Origin: CAZDDB01 sp963843285
GTDB taxonomy: Bacteria > Acidobacteriota > HRBIN11 > JAKEFK01
Length of the DNA: 64,000 nt
Reading direction: 5' to 3'
Assembly: GCA_963843285.1 (NCBI GenBank)
Contig: CAWJJO010000012.1
Coordinates: 528,425-592,424, forward strand
Shown here: positions 16,544 to 25,887 of the stretch, one piece after another
Numbering within the stretch: the first letter of the stretch is position 1
How the letters are laid out: the number at the start of each line of letters is the position of its first letter
Program-made: the position numbers and the translations under genes
Notes under the pieces: generated by a model
Told to the model about the DNA's origin: nothing
The model's database searches: none
The model's input: the letters and a program-made list of their open reading frames with translations, nothing else

Positions 16544-17312
16544 GGATCTATTCCTGCCGGTATTGCTCTATCACCATGTAGGGCCATTCAAAGCAGGAAC
16601 ATATCCTTCTCTAACAATTTCACCACAAAGGTTCAAAGAACAAATAGAGTGGCTGGTGAGGCACGAATACACTTGCTTGGGGCTGAATGAGCTGAGCGAT
16701 GCATTTCATTCCGGTGTACTGCCGAGAAATGCGGTCCTGTTGACGTTTGACGATGCATACCGTGATCTTGTCCAATACGCTTTGCCGCAACTCAGAGATC
16801 TTCAGTTACGTGCTACAGTATTCGTAGTCACATCCATGATTGGTGAAACGAACAAATGGGATGAAGTACGGGGCTCCCATACCCATTTTCTCATGGAGCC
16901 GAAAGACATTCTTCATTGGTCGGAGCAGGGAATTGACTTTGGCGCACACAGCCGCAACCACTGCGATTTAAGAGAACTGTCAGAGATGGAATTGGAACAT
17001 GAAATTGCCGGAAGTCGAAACGATCTGGAGAATCTCCTGCAAAAGGCCATTCTTGCATTCTCCTACCCGTATGGTTATTACAATGATCGCGTGCGAAACT
17101 CAGTATCCAGATCGTTCCAGTTTGCGTTTACGATGAGGCCCGGCGCAAACCGCATCAGAACTGATCGATATCTATTGCACAGAACGATGGTTCAACCCAC
17201 AGACCGATCCTGGGACTATTCAGTTCGAGTACGCCTAGGCTGGCATCCTCCCGAGAGTTTCCTGACGCGACTATCACGAATCAAACACGGGCTTTTTGAC
17301 AAAAGCAAATGA
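16527..17312 (+). CDS. Polysaccharide deacetylase (NodB homology, CE4)
   Basis: A 261-residue protein with the carbohydrate esterase 4 motifs: LTFDDAYRDL (motif 1, metal and base aspartates), HSRNHCDLRELS (motif 2, metal histidines in an HxxxH arrangement) and FSYPYGYYNDRV (motif 3). It would remove N-acetyl groups from amino sugars of the exopolymer. The N-terminus (PVLLYHHVG) is the usual YHxV start of this subgroup and lacks a signal peptide, so it may act in the cytoplasm on lipid-linked units. It overlaps its neighbours on both sides. Confidence 0.87.
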   Translation: MRKGHKDLFLPVLLYHHVGPFKAGTYPSLTISPQRFKEQIEWLVRHEYTCLGLNELSDAFHSGVLPRNAVLLTFDDAYRDLVQYALPQLRDLQLRATVFVVTSMIGETNKWDEVRGSHTHFLMEPKDILHWSEQGIDFGAHSRNHCDLRELSEMELEHEIAGSRNDLENLLQKAILAFSYPYGYYNDRVRNSVSRSFQFAFTMRPGANRIRTDRYLLHRTMVQPTDRSWDYSVRVRLGWHPPESFLTRLSRIKHGLFDKSK

Positions 17313-18364
17313 GTCCGTATCGGATTCTGCATCTACTGGGCACCGCGCAGGTTGAAAATGCGGCTACGGCCCGCATAGTGACGGCGCTCGCCAGGCGGCT
17401 AGATCCGGAATATTTTGAAATCCACGTCTTATTCCTCGGGAAAGACGGCCCTTTATCGGCGGAAGCACACGCGGCCGGAGCTAAAGTTCGTGTCCTTGAC
17501 TGGCGGAACTTTCGCATTGCCGAAGTTTTGCGTTCCTTGAACAGCATAGGCTCAAATACATTTGACTTAGTGCATCAGCACTTTGGCGGCAGGGCCATAC
17601 GGTTGATTCGCCATATCAAATCTCCTGTTCCCGTAATTGCTCACCTGCATAGCAGAGTCAGTGAGTCCGGAGGCCTGAATCCCGGTAAATTAGCTGATTC
17701 TCGCTACGCAGCGGTAATCGCAACGTCCCGGGCAGTAGCGGAAACAATCGATCGTGAGCAAGTTGCTGTGGTTTATCCCGGAGTCAACGTAAACGACTTT
17801 ATTTTCGAACAAACTCAGAGCAATACGAATATTCTTGGAACGGCAGGAAGACTCGTCCGCTTGAAAGGATTTAGTTACCTCTTGCAGGCTTTTGCTATTC
17901 TTCGAAGGTCCCGAACCGATATTAAGTTGGAGATCGCAGGTTGCGGGCCTGAACTGGAGAAGCTGAAGTTAGAAGCCAAAGACCTAGGTTTGGACAATTC
18001 TGTTCACTTTCTCGGCTGGCAGGACGATTTGAAACCGGCGCTATCCCGATGGTTTGCGTTTGCCCTCCCGTCAGTTGAGGAAGGCTTCGGGATCGCAGTA
18101 TTGGAAGCAATGGCAGCTGGTCTTCCCGTCGTTGCCAGTGCCGTAGGGGGATTGCCTGAATTAGTGATCCACGGAAAGACCGGACTACTCGTACCGCCGG
18201 CACAGCCTGCGGCACTGGCTAAAGCAATATCTGATTTGCTGGCAAATCATGAAACTGCCTTAGCAATGGGCATCGCGGGCAGAGTTCGAGCACAACAAGA
18301 ATTTTCGGAAGAGGCGATGGTGAGCACAATCAGCGATCTTTATGTGAGGCTTCTAATACCTTAG
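17309..18364 (+). CDS. Glycosyltransferase family 4 (GT-B)
   Basis: A 351-residue GT-B protein. The start codon overlaps the deacetylase stop (ATGA). VHQHFGGRAIRLIRH lies in the acceptor domain. GTAGRLVRLKGFSYLLQAFA, LEIAGCGPELEKLKLEAKDL, VHFLGWQDDLKPALSRWFAF and PSVEEGFGIAVLEAMAAGLP form the donor domain with the conserved E-F-G-x7-E motif. It is a retaining sugar transferase of the exopolysaccharide pathway, and the close packing of genes suggests one transcript. The specific sugar cannot be told. Confidence 0.88.
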   Translation: MSPYRILHLLGTAQVENAATARIVTALARRLDPEYFEIHVLFLGKDGPLSAEAHAAGAKVRVLDWRNFRIAEVLRSLNSIGSNTFDLVHQHFGGRAIRLIRHIKSPVPVIAHLHSRVSESGGLNPGKLADSRYAAVIATSRAVAETIDREQVAVVYPGVNVNDFIFEQTQSNTNILGTAGRLVRLKGFSYLLQAFAILRRSRTDIKLEIAGCGPELEKLKLEAKDLGLDNSVHFLGWQDDLKPALSRWFAFALPSVEEGFGIAVLEAMAAGLPVVASAVGGLPELVIHGKTGLLVPPAQPAALAKAISDLLANHETALAMGIAGRVRAQQEFSEEAMVSTISDLYVRLLIP

Positions 18365-19432
18365 ATGCGAATTGCACATTTGATCACGTCTTTATCCTGC
18401 GGAGGAGCGGAAAAACAACTTTTGGCTCTCTGCACAAAATTGCAAGATGAGCATTCAGTCCAGGTAGGCGTGCTGAAAGACGGCGGAGAGCTCTTCAATC
18501 ATTTCCAGGAGGGTGGAATTCAGGTTCATGAATTTCACCATAGAGACGCATGGGATATCACTGTCATTCTTGCCATTCGCAAATGGCTCCGGTCTTTCCG
18601 GCCTGACATCATCCATACACATCTATTCAAAGCCGATGTCTATGGTGGATTCGCAGCCGCGTCCCTTAAAGTCCCACAACTTTGCACGAAATGGAATGAG
18701 GACCAGTATTTGAAAAATCCTTTTGTGGCTCTTTTGGGCCGAATGGCTTCCAAACACACCTTCAGAATTATTGCTGTAAGCGAAGCAGTGCGTTCGTTTC
18801 TTGTCAAAGAAGCGGGCTTCAACACAGGGGATATCACCGTAATCTATCCGGGAATTGAACAGAATGTTTCGGCAAAGAGAGCAACTTCTCAATTTCTCAG
18901 GTTTGGCATTGTAGCTCGACTTGCTCCTCAGAAAGGTCATACGATTCTCTTGAAAGCCTTTGCTCAAGCCTTGAAAGAAAACCCGGGCATGAGACTGCTT
19001 ATATTTGGAAGCGGTCCCTTGGAAGAAGATCTCCGGATTCAGGCGCGCGATCTGAACTTATGTGATGCTACGACATTTTTCGGATCGGTATTGAACACGG
19101 ACGAAATTTATTCACAGATTGATGTACTTCTCCTTCCCTCTTTATGGGAAGGAGCTCCCATCGTGCTTCTGGAATCGATGATTCGGGGAATACCCCCTAT
19201 CGCAACTACCGTAGGCGGTGTTCCCGAGATTGTCACATCAGACTGTGGCATACTGATCCCTCCCAACAATGCAGAGGCCCTGACCAACTCCATTTTGCAG
19301 ATCGCAGGAAACAGATACCGGCTAGAGGAATTCTCCAATCACTGCCTAAAACGTGTAAGTCAGTTTTCACTGAATTCAACGGTTGAGTCTCACATCGAGC
19401 TGTATCAAAAAGCCCTTCATGAGAAGAGATAG
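18365..19432 (+). CDS. Glycosyltransferase family 4 (GT-B)
   Basis: A 355-residue GT-B protein directly abutting the previous gene. LITSLSCGGAEKQLLALC is the typical start of WcaK/Pel-type GT4 enzymes. IIHTHLFKADVYGGFAA is in the acceptor domain, and GIVARLAPQKGHTILLKAFA, LLIFGSGPLEEDLRIQARDL and PSLWEGAPIVLLESMIRG form the donor site. GAPIVLLE replaces the commoner G(F/L)PxVxLE but keeps the glutamate pair spacing. It probably adds another sugar to the repeat unit, and overlaps the flippase gene start by 14 bases. Confidence 0.87.
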   Translation: MRIAHLITSLSCGGAEKQLLALCTKLQDEHSVQVGVLKDGGELFNHFQEGGIQVHEFHHRDAWDITVILAIRKWLRSFRPDIIHTHLFKADVYGGFAAASLKVPQLCTKWNEDQYLKNPFVALLGRMASKHTFRIIAVSEAVRSFLVKEAGFNTGDITVIYPGIEQNVSAKRATSQFLRFGIVARLAPQKGHTILLKAFAQALKENPGMRLLIFGSGPLEEDLRIQARDLNLCDATTFFGSVLNTDEIYSQIDVLLLPSLWEGAPIVLLESMIRGIPPIATTVGGVPEIVTSDCGILIPPNNAEALTNSILQIAGNRYRLEEFSNHCLKRVSQFSLNSTVESHIELYQKALHEKR

Positions 19433-20882
19433 ACATTTTTTTATACGGAATTCCGCATGGGTATACGGCGCGTATTTAATCGATCTTTGCCTGAAACTGA
19501 TCGTCATTCGAGTCATGTTGCAGAGGCTTGGCCCGGAGCTTGTGGGAGTCTGGGGAATACTTAAGACCATCATTACATTTCCCCTGTTTATACAAGAGGC
19601 ACTGTTGATCACGATTTTAATTCGCGCATCCAATAAAGATGAGCCACATCTGAGTGAAGCCCTGGTATGTTCGGCGGGACTGGGTACTCTCGCTGCACTT
19701 CTGATCAGTGGATTCGCTTCCGCCCTGATTCGTTTCTTCAACATCCCCGGCCAATTCCATCAGCTTCTCATCAGCGCATTTTATCTGACTGCAATGATTT
19801 TTTTTGCCACCTGTATCTCAGAAATGTTTCTCTACACACTCCGCGGAGTTGGAAGATTTGATCTGGCCGCCCAATTACCGATACTTACCTCGTTACTGAA
19901 TTCGGTCGTCGCAATCGTTTTGATTCAACGAGGCTTCGGTCTTCTTTCATTACTCGTTTTAGATCTCGTTGCTGTTATAACAATCATTCCTGTCTCCAGC
20001 TTTGTCTGCCGTAGAGCGTTTGGCAGTCGTCCATTGTTTGATTCATTCCGCGCGGGTAACCTTGTTTCACTCTTACGTGAGGCCGGAGTACAGCTGATGC
20101 TAAGAGCATCAGCAAAACTTCTGTGGGAACTCGATGCGCTTCTAATTCCTAGATTTTTCGGAATTGGATCGATGACTGTGTATTGGATCGCAAGACGTCT
20201 TCCGTATATGTGGAAGGATCTAATGTGGTTGGGCGCGCAACCCTCGATTCCTGAAGTAGAAGATAACAAAACGTCTATAAGTTATTTGAAAAGTATTCAC
20301 TGGCTTCAAGTAATACTCGTTGTTCCGGGAGCCATTTTTCTGTTTGTCTATTCAAAACAAATCCTCACAATATGGACCGGCTATTCGCTTGTACAGTCCA
20401 CCATCTTTATGCAAATTCTCACCATTGCTGTTGCGGTCGATTTTTTGCCCGCAACTATTTTCTACGCCTTTCTTGCACGAGGAAAATCAGCAGAGGTCGC
20501 GCGTTTTCCATTGTGGGCAGCAGTTGTAAAAATAGCATTTGCGATTTTATTTTGTGTTCTTGGTTCGACTGAGGGATTATTGATTTCCACAGCGATTGGC
20601 GCTGCTTCCTTTTCGCTGCCTCTCTGTTATCAGGGATCGAAAGAATTAGGATATTCTTTCTTAAATCTCTTCAAACCCGTAATCCCTGCGATCGTTACAT
20701 CTCTACTGGCAGCTCTTTTGATTTTTCAGTTCTGGACAGCAACATCGATTGCTCAGCTTCTCCTTCTTGTGTCAGGCTACGCGCTTATGTTTTCCGCTGT
20801 GCTGCTTCTTATGCTTCGCATATTCCAACCGGATGTGTATCATGCGATGAAGATTCTGGTGAAGCAGCCGACACGGCTTTAG
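19419..20882 (+). CDS. Polysaccharide flippase (Wzx/MATE-like)
   Basis: A 487-residue polytopic membrane protein with about twelve to fourteen predicted helices, for example SAWVYGAYLIDLCLKLIVIR at the start and SLLAALLIFQFW near the end. Its fold and position fit the oligosaccharidyl-lipid flippase family, which turns lipid-linked repeat units to the periplasmic side. The ATG at 19419 is preferred to an upstream TTG because it starts just ahead of the conserved first helix and overlaps the previous stop. It is the last gene of the + strand run; no Wzy polymerase or Wza/Wzc export gene is seen in the window. Confidence 0.8.
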   Translation: MRRDRHFFIRNSAWVYGAYLIDLCLKLIVIRVMLQRLGPELVGVWGILKTIITFPLFIQEALLITILIRASNKDEPHLSEALVCSAGLGTLAALLISGFASALIRFFNIPGQFHQLLISAFYLTAMIFFATCISEMFLYTLRGVGRFDLAAQLPILTSLLNSVVAIVLIQRGFGLLSLLVLDLVAVITIIPVSSFVCRRAFGSRPLFDSFRAGNLVSLLREAGVQLMLRASAKLLWELDALLIPRFFGIGSMTVYWIARRLPYMWKDLMWLGAQPSIPEVEDNKTSISYLKSIHWLQVILVVPGAIFLFVYSKQILTIWTGYSLVQSTIFMQILTIAVAVDFLPATIFYAFLARGKSAEVARFPLWAAVVKIAFAILFCVLGSTEGLLISTAIGAASFSLPLCYQGSKELGYSFLNLFKPVIPAIVTSLLAALLIFQFWTATSIAQLLLLVSGYALMFSAVLLLMLRIFQPDVYHAMKILVKQPTRL

Positions 20883-22456
20883 AAATAGGCGCCGCTTCGG
20901 GGCTGAAAGAAAAGCAGATGCGCATCCCCATTTTGAATTTCTTCAACGAGAGTTCCATGTGAACGAAGCCAGTCTTCTTCCGGCGCAACCTGATCCACCG
21001 TATGGATCTCGAGCAAAGTCACCTTTTTTCGACCGCTGATCAGCCTGACAATGTCTTCAGGAACTTTCCTTTGACCCAATTGTCCAACCCAGCTCGCCAC
21101 GGGTGTATCGTCTTTCAGATATCGAGAAATGCCAATGACCCCGGAAGGAATGGAATGCACGATCAGCAAATCGTCCGATTTTATCCGGATAGAAAGCACT
21201 TCACCTAACTCGCGAAACGGTTGTCCCTGCCGCGTTGAAGCATTGTAGGCGGAATAAAGACCAGCTATATTGCCGACCAGAAAAATGACCATACCAAATA
21301 CCATCCAGCGTTTATGCAGTGCAGCCAGACATAAAGCAAGGAGCAGGCACGCCGCGGGAAAACCCGGAAGCGCGTAACGGGTCACGGCGGCAGCATGAGT
21401 ATGAAAAAGGCTGTCGGTAACAGTCGGTGTGAGGCAAGAAATTAGAAACCAGCTACCTAGCCAAAAACGATCGAGCACACCATGCCAATGTAATCGCCAC
21501 AAATAACCAACAAAAGCAGCCACGAAACCAAATCTAAGTAACCACCCTGCCCATGCAGGCCCGCCCCAATATCCGCGGGGCGAGAACAGACTCCAACAAA
21601 GACGTACAGGCGCTTCCAGCCTTTCAACCCAGGGCATCGGACCCACGAGCCATGAGCTCGTAATCCTCCATTGCCCCCAACTCCACGGCAAATGCTGGTA
21701 CCACGGCGCTACTACACAAATAGTAAGCAAAATGCAAGATCCCCAGGCTATTCGCGTATTTTCGCCCGGCATGGCAACTAACCAGCAGACCAGCGCCACC
21801 CAGATGGGCAGAAAGTAGTAATGCGTAAGAATTGCCGAGCCTCCCAAAATGATCCAGCACACTGCTGGGCCCGCGCGCAATCCGTACTGTTTCAAATACA
21901 AAGAGCAATAGACGAACGCTAAAGCTTCAAACCATAAAAATGAATACATCCTTCCTTCCGTGGAGTAATAGCCAGATAATGTCGAAAATGAAAAAATGAT
22001 TAAAGCGAGAATTGCGATTCTGCGGTCCATGAGCTGCAAGCCAAGAAGCCAGAGAAAAGGCATTGACGCTATTGCAAATACCAGGGAGAAGAGCCGCAAG
22101 GCCGTATCCGAAGTCCCCGCAAATCCTAGCCAGCAGTTCAACAGGAGATAGTACAGAGGTGGACTTGTATCTGACAGCATAACCGCCCTCCAAACACGCG
22201 ATAACGGGGACGGAAGTCCGTCGTTCATCGAATACTTTCTGAAGAAAGAAGCAGGAACTGCCTCGATGGGTTCGTGAAAGTCTCCCAGTGCCGGATCGGA
22301 TTTCCACGCAGGTTGCTCCAGACTGTGTCCTGTCGCGATAGCCAGAGAGAAAATTTCATCCGCCCAGAGTCCTTGACGTGAAATGAGCGGTAGTCGAACA
22401 AGAAATGCCAGCAGCATGAAACAAAATACAACGAACCATTCAACCCGCTGGCGCAT
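20879..22456 (-). CDS. GT39/ArnT-like membrane glycosyltransferase
   Basis: A 525-residue polytopic protein convergent with the flippase gene, overlapping by four bases. LPLISRQGLWADEIFSL contains the acidic D-E in the first periplasmic loop, which is the catalytic site of dolichyl/undecaprenyl-phosphate-sugar transferases (GT39/GT83). Ten or more membrane helices follow, with a soluble C-terminal part. It should use a polyprenyl-phosphate sugar to decorate a glycan, lipid or protein on the outer face. The start is uncertain: ATGs at 22456 and 22486 and an upstream one are all in frame with weak ribosome binding sites. Confidence 0.75.
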   Translation of the reverse strand: MRQRVEWFVVFCFMLLAFLVRLPLISRQGLWADEIFSLAIATGHSLEQPAWKSDPALGDFHEPIEAVPASFFRKYSMNDGLPSPLSRVWRAVMLSDTSPPLYYLLLNCWLGFAGTSDTALRLFSLVFAIASMPFLWLLGLQLMDRRIAILALIIFSFSTLSGYYSTEGRMYSFLWFEALAFVYCSLYLKQYGLRAGPAVCWIILGGSAILTHYYFLPIWVALVCWLVAMPGENTRIAWGSCILLTICVVAPWYQHLPWSWGQWRITSSWLVGPMPWVERLEAPVRLCWSLFSPRGYWGGPAWAGWLLRFGFVAAFVGYLWRLHWHGVLDRFWLGSWFLISCLTPTVTDSLFHTHAAAVTRYALPGFPAACLLLALCLAALHKRWMVFGMVIFLVGNIAGLYSAYNASTRQGQPFRELGEVLSIRIKSDDLLIVHSIPSGVIGISRYLKDDTPVASWVGQLGQRKVPEDIVRLISGRKKVTLLEIHTVDQVAPEEDWLRSHGTLVEEIQNGDAHLLFFQPRSGAYF

Positions 22457-22542
22457 ATCTAAGAGAATATCAGATGCCTGAATCATCCGGAGGATCGACG
22501 GGCGTGTCAAACAAAGAATATTGAAGAAATTCTGAAAATGTA

Positions 22543-22953
22543 TTAGTGGTTGAGATTCAGATATTGCTGCAGACACCGCGCAAACAGTTTGTGACCTGAT
22601 GTATTCCAGTGCCCATCCGGCAAATAGAGATTTTGAATCTGGAAGCTTTCCTGGAACGCGGGATTACAGTCGATGACATTTGTCGAGACAGCACCCAGCC
22701 GATGAATGAAGGAACTGTTTTTATGAATCGGCTGTTGGTGCAACAGCAGGCCGATTTCTTCACGAGACAGGATGGGAGCAATGTAGACGTTATTATATTT
22801 GCTCAACGATTCAACAATTCGCAGAATATGCTTTGCAGATTTCTGGTTGCTTACGCTGGAATCAAATGCGGTGACATCGTGATGTTTGATAAAGAAGACT
22901 TCCTGGGAAATCTGATGCGGGAGACGAATTTGCTGTTCGGAGAAAGGGTACAA
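22543..22953 (-). pseudogene. C-terminal part of an SGNH/AlgX-type protein
   Basis: A 136-codon frame with VFFIKHHDVTAFD, SREEIGLLLHQQPIHKN and a final LYLPDGHWNTSGHKLFARCL. The last segment matches the Asp-x-His motif (D-x-H-x-N-x-x-G) at the end of AlgX/AlgJ-like SGNH acetyltransferases or hydrolases. The N-terminal signal peptide and GDS serine block are missing, and only a TTG without a ribosome binding site could start it. It is probably the remnant of a gene that O-acetylated the exopolymer. Confidence 0.5.
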
Positions 22954-23207
22954 AAATCCAGCGGCTTACGAATTCAAGAAAAATTAAAGTAATCAGAAGA
23001 GAAACTATGAGTTTCGTTATCCTCCCCATCCTCGCGTCCCTTATCCGGCTAATCCGGACCCCTTAACCCTTCATCGAGATCATAACGTAGAAGAAAACAA
23101 AATCAATAGTCCGTCGACTGTGCGTTAATCCTCAATTTTCCATCGCGGACCCGCCTTCTACAGATTTCGACCAGTGAAGTATACTGTTTCTCTTTGTTGG
23201 AGGAGAA

Positions 23208-24893
23208 ATGTACCGGTGGGCCGTCTTGTTTGCAATTTCGATTTTACTTTTCAGTTGTTCGCCAAAGAAGGGAGCGCCTGTGCAAAGCAGCAAATATGAT
23301 GTGATCATCCGCAACGGAAACATCTACGATGGAAACGGCGGCGCTCCGATCCAGGGGGACGTCGCGATTCAAGGCGACAGGATTGCCGCTGTCGGGAATC
23401 TATCAGGGACCACTGCTACAACCGAAGTAGACGCATCCGGAATGGCCGTAGCGCCGGGGTTTATCAACATGCTGAGCTGGGCCACGGATACATTGATCGC
23501 CGATGGGCATTCGGAGAGCGACATCCGTCAGGGAGTCACGCTGGAAATCTTCGGCGAGGGTTGGTCCATGGGACCACTCAACGAACAAATGAAAGTGGAC
23601 ACCGTGAAGCAGCAGGGGGACATCAAATATCCGATCACGTGGACCACCTTGCGGGAATATTTGGAATTTCTGGAAAAGAAGGGAATCTCCACCAACATCG
23701 CATCATTTGTCGGAGCCACAACCGTGCGCATTCATGAAGTCGGCTATGAGGACCGGCCTCCTACACCCGCCGAGCTGGAACGTATGTGCGAATTGGTGCG
23801 CAAGGAAATGAAAGGCGGCGCGCTCGGAGTCGGTTCCTCCTTGATCTATGCGCCGGCGTTTTACGCAAAAACGGACGAACTGGTTGCGCTTTCAAAAGTC
23901 GCGTCTGAATACGGCGGAATGTATATCTCGCATATGCGAAGCGAAGGAAACCATCTACTGGAGGCGGTGGATGAGCTGATCCGCATCGCGCGGGAAGCAA
24001 ACATACCCGCGGAGATTTACCATCTCAAAGCGGCCGGAGAAGCAAACTGGCCGAAGATGGATCAATTGATTGCAAGAGTCGAAGCAGCACAAAAGGAAGG
24101 ATTGAAGATTACAGGGGACATGTATATGTATCCCGCCGGCGCAACGGGTCTGGATGCATCGATGCCACCGTGGGTGCAAGAAGGCGGATTGGAAGAATGG
24201 ATCAAGCGGCTGAAAGATCCGGCAATTCGCGAAAAAGTAATACAGGAAATGTCTTCCCCTACGGACACCTGGGAAAACCTTTACAATCTTGCAGGATCCC
24301 CCGAGCGGATCCTTTTGGTCGCATTCAAGAACGACAAACTGAAACCGCTGACCGGAAAGTCGCTTGCTGAAGTTGCGCGAATGCGCGGCAAATCGCCGCA
24401 GGAGACGGCAATGGATCTGGTGATTGAAGACGACACTCGCGTGGGCACAGTGTACTTTCTGATGTCCGAAGATAACATCAAAAAACAGGCAGGGCTTCCC
24501 TGGGTGAGTTTTGGATCGGATGAAGGATCGTTGAAGCCGGAAGGTGTCTTCCTGTTGTCCAATCCACACCCGCGCGCATATGGAAATGTTGCCCGATTGC
24601 TTGGCAAGTATGTACGGGAGGAAAAAGCGGCGACACTTCAGGACGTGATCCGCAGACTGACCTCCTTTCCCGCGTCAAATTTGAAGATCAAAGAGCGCGG
24701 ATCGCTGAAAGAAGGCTACTTCGCGGATGTGGTGGTCTTTGATCCATCGATTGTCAGCGATCACGCGACGTTTGAGAAGCCGCATCAATTTTCAACGGGC
24801 ATGGTGCACGTGTTTGTCAACGGCAAACAGGTGTTGAAGAATGGGAATCATACGGGCGCTACGCCCGGCCGCGCGCTAAAGAGAGAGCCTTGA
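23208..24893 (+). CDS. Lipoprotein amidohydrolase, N-acyl-D-amino-acid deacylase family
   Basis: A 561-residue protein with a lipoprotein signal (MYRWAVLFAISILLFSC, cysteine at 17) and a strong GGAGGAG ribosome binding site. It follows the amidohydrolase plan: DVIIRNGNIYDGNGG at the start, GVTLEIFGEGWSMGP, GGALGVGSSLIYAPAF, YISHMRSEG, AEIYHLKAAG, SFGSDEGSL, and a final beta-sandwich with GYFADVVVFDPSIVSDHATF. D-aminoacylases remove acyl groups from N-acyl-D-amino acids. The usual PGF(I/V)DxHxH metal motif is replaced by PGFINMLSW, so the metal site differs from classic members. It is probably anchored facing the periplasm, and is a single gene. Confidence 0.8.
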   Translation: MYRWAVLFAISILLFSCSPKKGAPVQSSKYDVIIRNGNIYDGNGGAPIQGDVAIQGDRIAAVGNLSGTTATTEVDASGMAVAPGFINMLSWATDTLIADGHSESDIRQGVTLEIFGEGWSMGPLNEQMKVDTVKQQGDIKYPITWTTLREYLEFLEKKGISTNIASFVGATTVRIHEVGYEDRPPTPAELERMCELVRKEMKGGALGVGSSLIYAPAFYAKTDELVALSKVASEYGGMYISHMRSEGNHLLEAVDELIRIAREANIPAEIYHLKAAGEANWPKMDQLIARVEAAQKEGLKITGDMYMYPAGATGLDASMPPWVQEGGLEEWIKRLKDPAIREKVIQEMSSPTDTWENLYNLAGSPERILLVAFKNDKLKPLTGKSLAEVARMRGKSPQETAMDLVIEDDTRVGTVYFLMSEDNIKKQAGLPWVSFGSDEGSLKPEGVFLLSNPHPRAYGNVARLLGKYVREEKAATLQDVIRRLTSFPASNLKIKERGSLKEGYFADVVVFDPSIVSDHATFEKPHQFSTGMVHVFVNGKQVLKNGNHTGATPGRALKREP

Positions 24894-24951
24894 TTTGGAG
24901 AAACGGCCCTCCATGGCCGCCATGGCGGGCAGGGACGCCCGCCTCTCCAAA
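24894..24951. repeat. GC-rich palindromic dispersed repeat
   Basis: TTTGGAGA and TCTCCAAA flank an inner hairpin GGCGGGC/GCCCGCC. The same pattern recurs at 35047, 41258, 52312 and 57843 and in the borders of the palindrome at 29574. It separates two convergent genes and may end both transcripts. Confidence 0.7.
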
Positions 24952-25767
24952 CTAGACATTCTGGCCTACCACGACCGCGTACCAGGCGTGTTCCATACGG
25001 CCATTCTTCACGCGTCGCAGGATTCCGTTACCCAATCGGGTTTTGCGATCAGTGCCTTCCCACAGAACGTGAATATTGCGAAATCCGGCTTCCTCAAACA
25101 ATTCCTGCAATTCCGGCAACGTCCACAACCGCCAATCATAAACAAACGCATCCTGTAATCGAGACCCATCGCGAAACAGAAAATGGATCTTGCAAAGAAT
25201 GTGATGCGTGACCGGATCGAACCTCTTCACTTCCCACACGTATTTGAAATTTTCCACATTCCAGGTTTCACGACCTTCCACCGGAACATCGATTCCGCCC
25301 TGAACGTCCAGCATCATGACGCCGTCCGGAGCCAGAGATCTGCGGGCATTTTTGAGATATCGAAGCATCTCCGCTCTGGTCTTAAAAACAAAATAGCTGA
25401 AATTGAGGGCGGTGATCAGGTCCACTTTGGGCGCTCGAACTCCCCTCACATCTTTGTTCATCAGTTGGATCCGGCTGCGCTGCTGTTCCGTAAGCTGCGG
25501 CAGTCTGACAGAATTGCACCACTGCAGCGGCGCCCGATCCAGATCAATTCCGACTCCCCTGTTCAACCGGTGGAGTTTGACGAATTCACACAGGATGTTG
25601 GCGGTCCCACAAAAATCTTCACGCAAAAGGCGAAGAGGACGTCCCGTCATCGAGCGAAAACGTCGCGCAAGAAACCGCGCATCCGCTTCGGCGGTCTGCA
25701 CGCTTCTCTCATATAGATCAAATTTGTCCGCCGTCCGGGCCGTCGGCCGCTTCTTTTGCCCCTTCAC
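24952..25767 (-). CDS. Class I SAM-dependent methyltransferase
   Basis: A 271-residue enzyme from a GTG start. Motif I is LRLLREDFCGTANILCEFV, VGIDLDRAPLQWCN follows with the acidic residue that binds ribose, VDLITALNFSYFVFKTR is the post-strand-4 motif, and SLAPDGVMMLDVQGG completes the fold. A long antiparallel C-terminal region (KIHFLFRDGSRLQDAFVYDW) holds the substrate side. The family acts on small molecules or proteins, and the acceptor cannot be inferred. An open frame extends 160 codons further upstream but runs antisense to the PilZ gene and has no homology, so the GTG near KGQKKRPTAR is chosen. Confidence 0.75.
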   Translation of the reverse strand: MKGQKKRPTARTADKFDLYERSVQTAEADARFLARRFRSMTGRPLRLLREDFCGTANILCEFVKLHRLNRGVGIDLDRAPLQWCNSVRLPQLTEQQRSRIQLMNKDVRGVRAPKVDLITALNFSYFVFKTRAEMLRYLKNARRSLAPDGVMMLDVQGGIDVPVEGRETWNVENFKYVWEVKRFDPVTHHILCKIHFLFRDGSRLQDAFVYDWRLWTLPELQELFEEAGFRNIHVLWEGTDRKTRLGNGILRRVKNGRMEHAWYAVVVGQNV

Positions 25768-25887
25768 TGTATCAGCGTACCACAGCCAACATAGACGAGA
25801 AATCAGACAATGGCAATCGTAGAAATCAAAGGGCTTGACTAAAATGCGGATCTGTCTAAAATTAAATCCAAGTCGCCTGAGGGAGGG

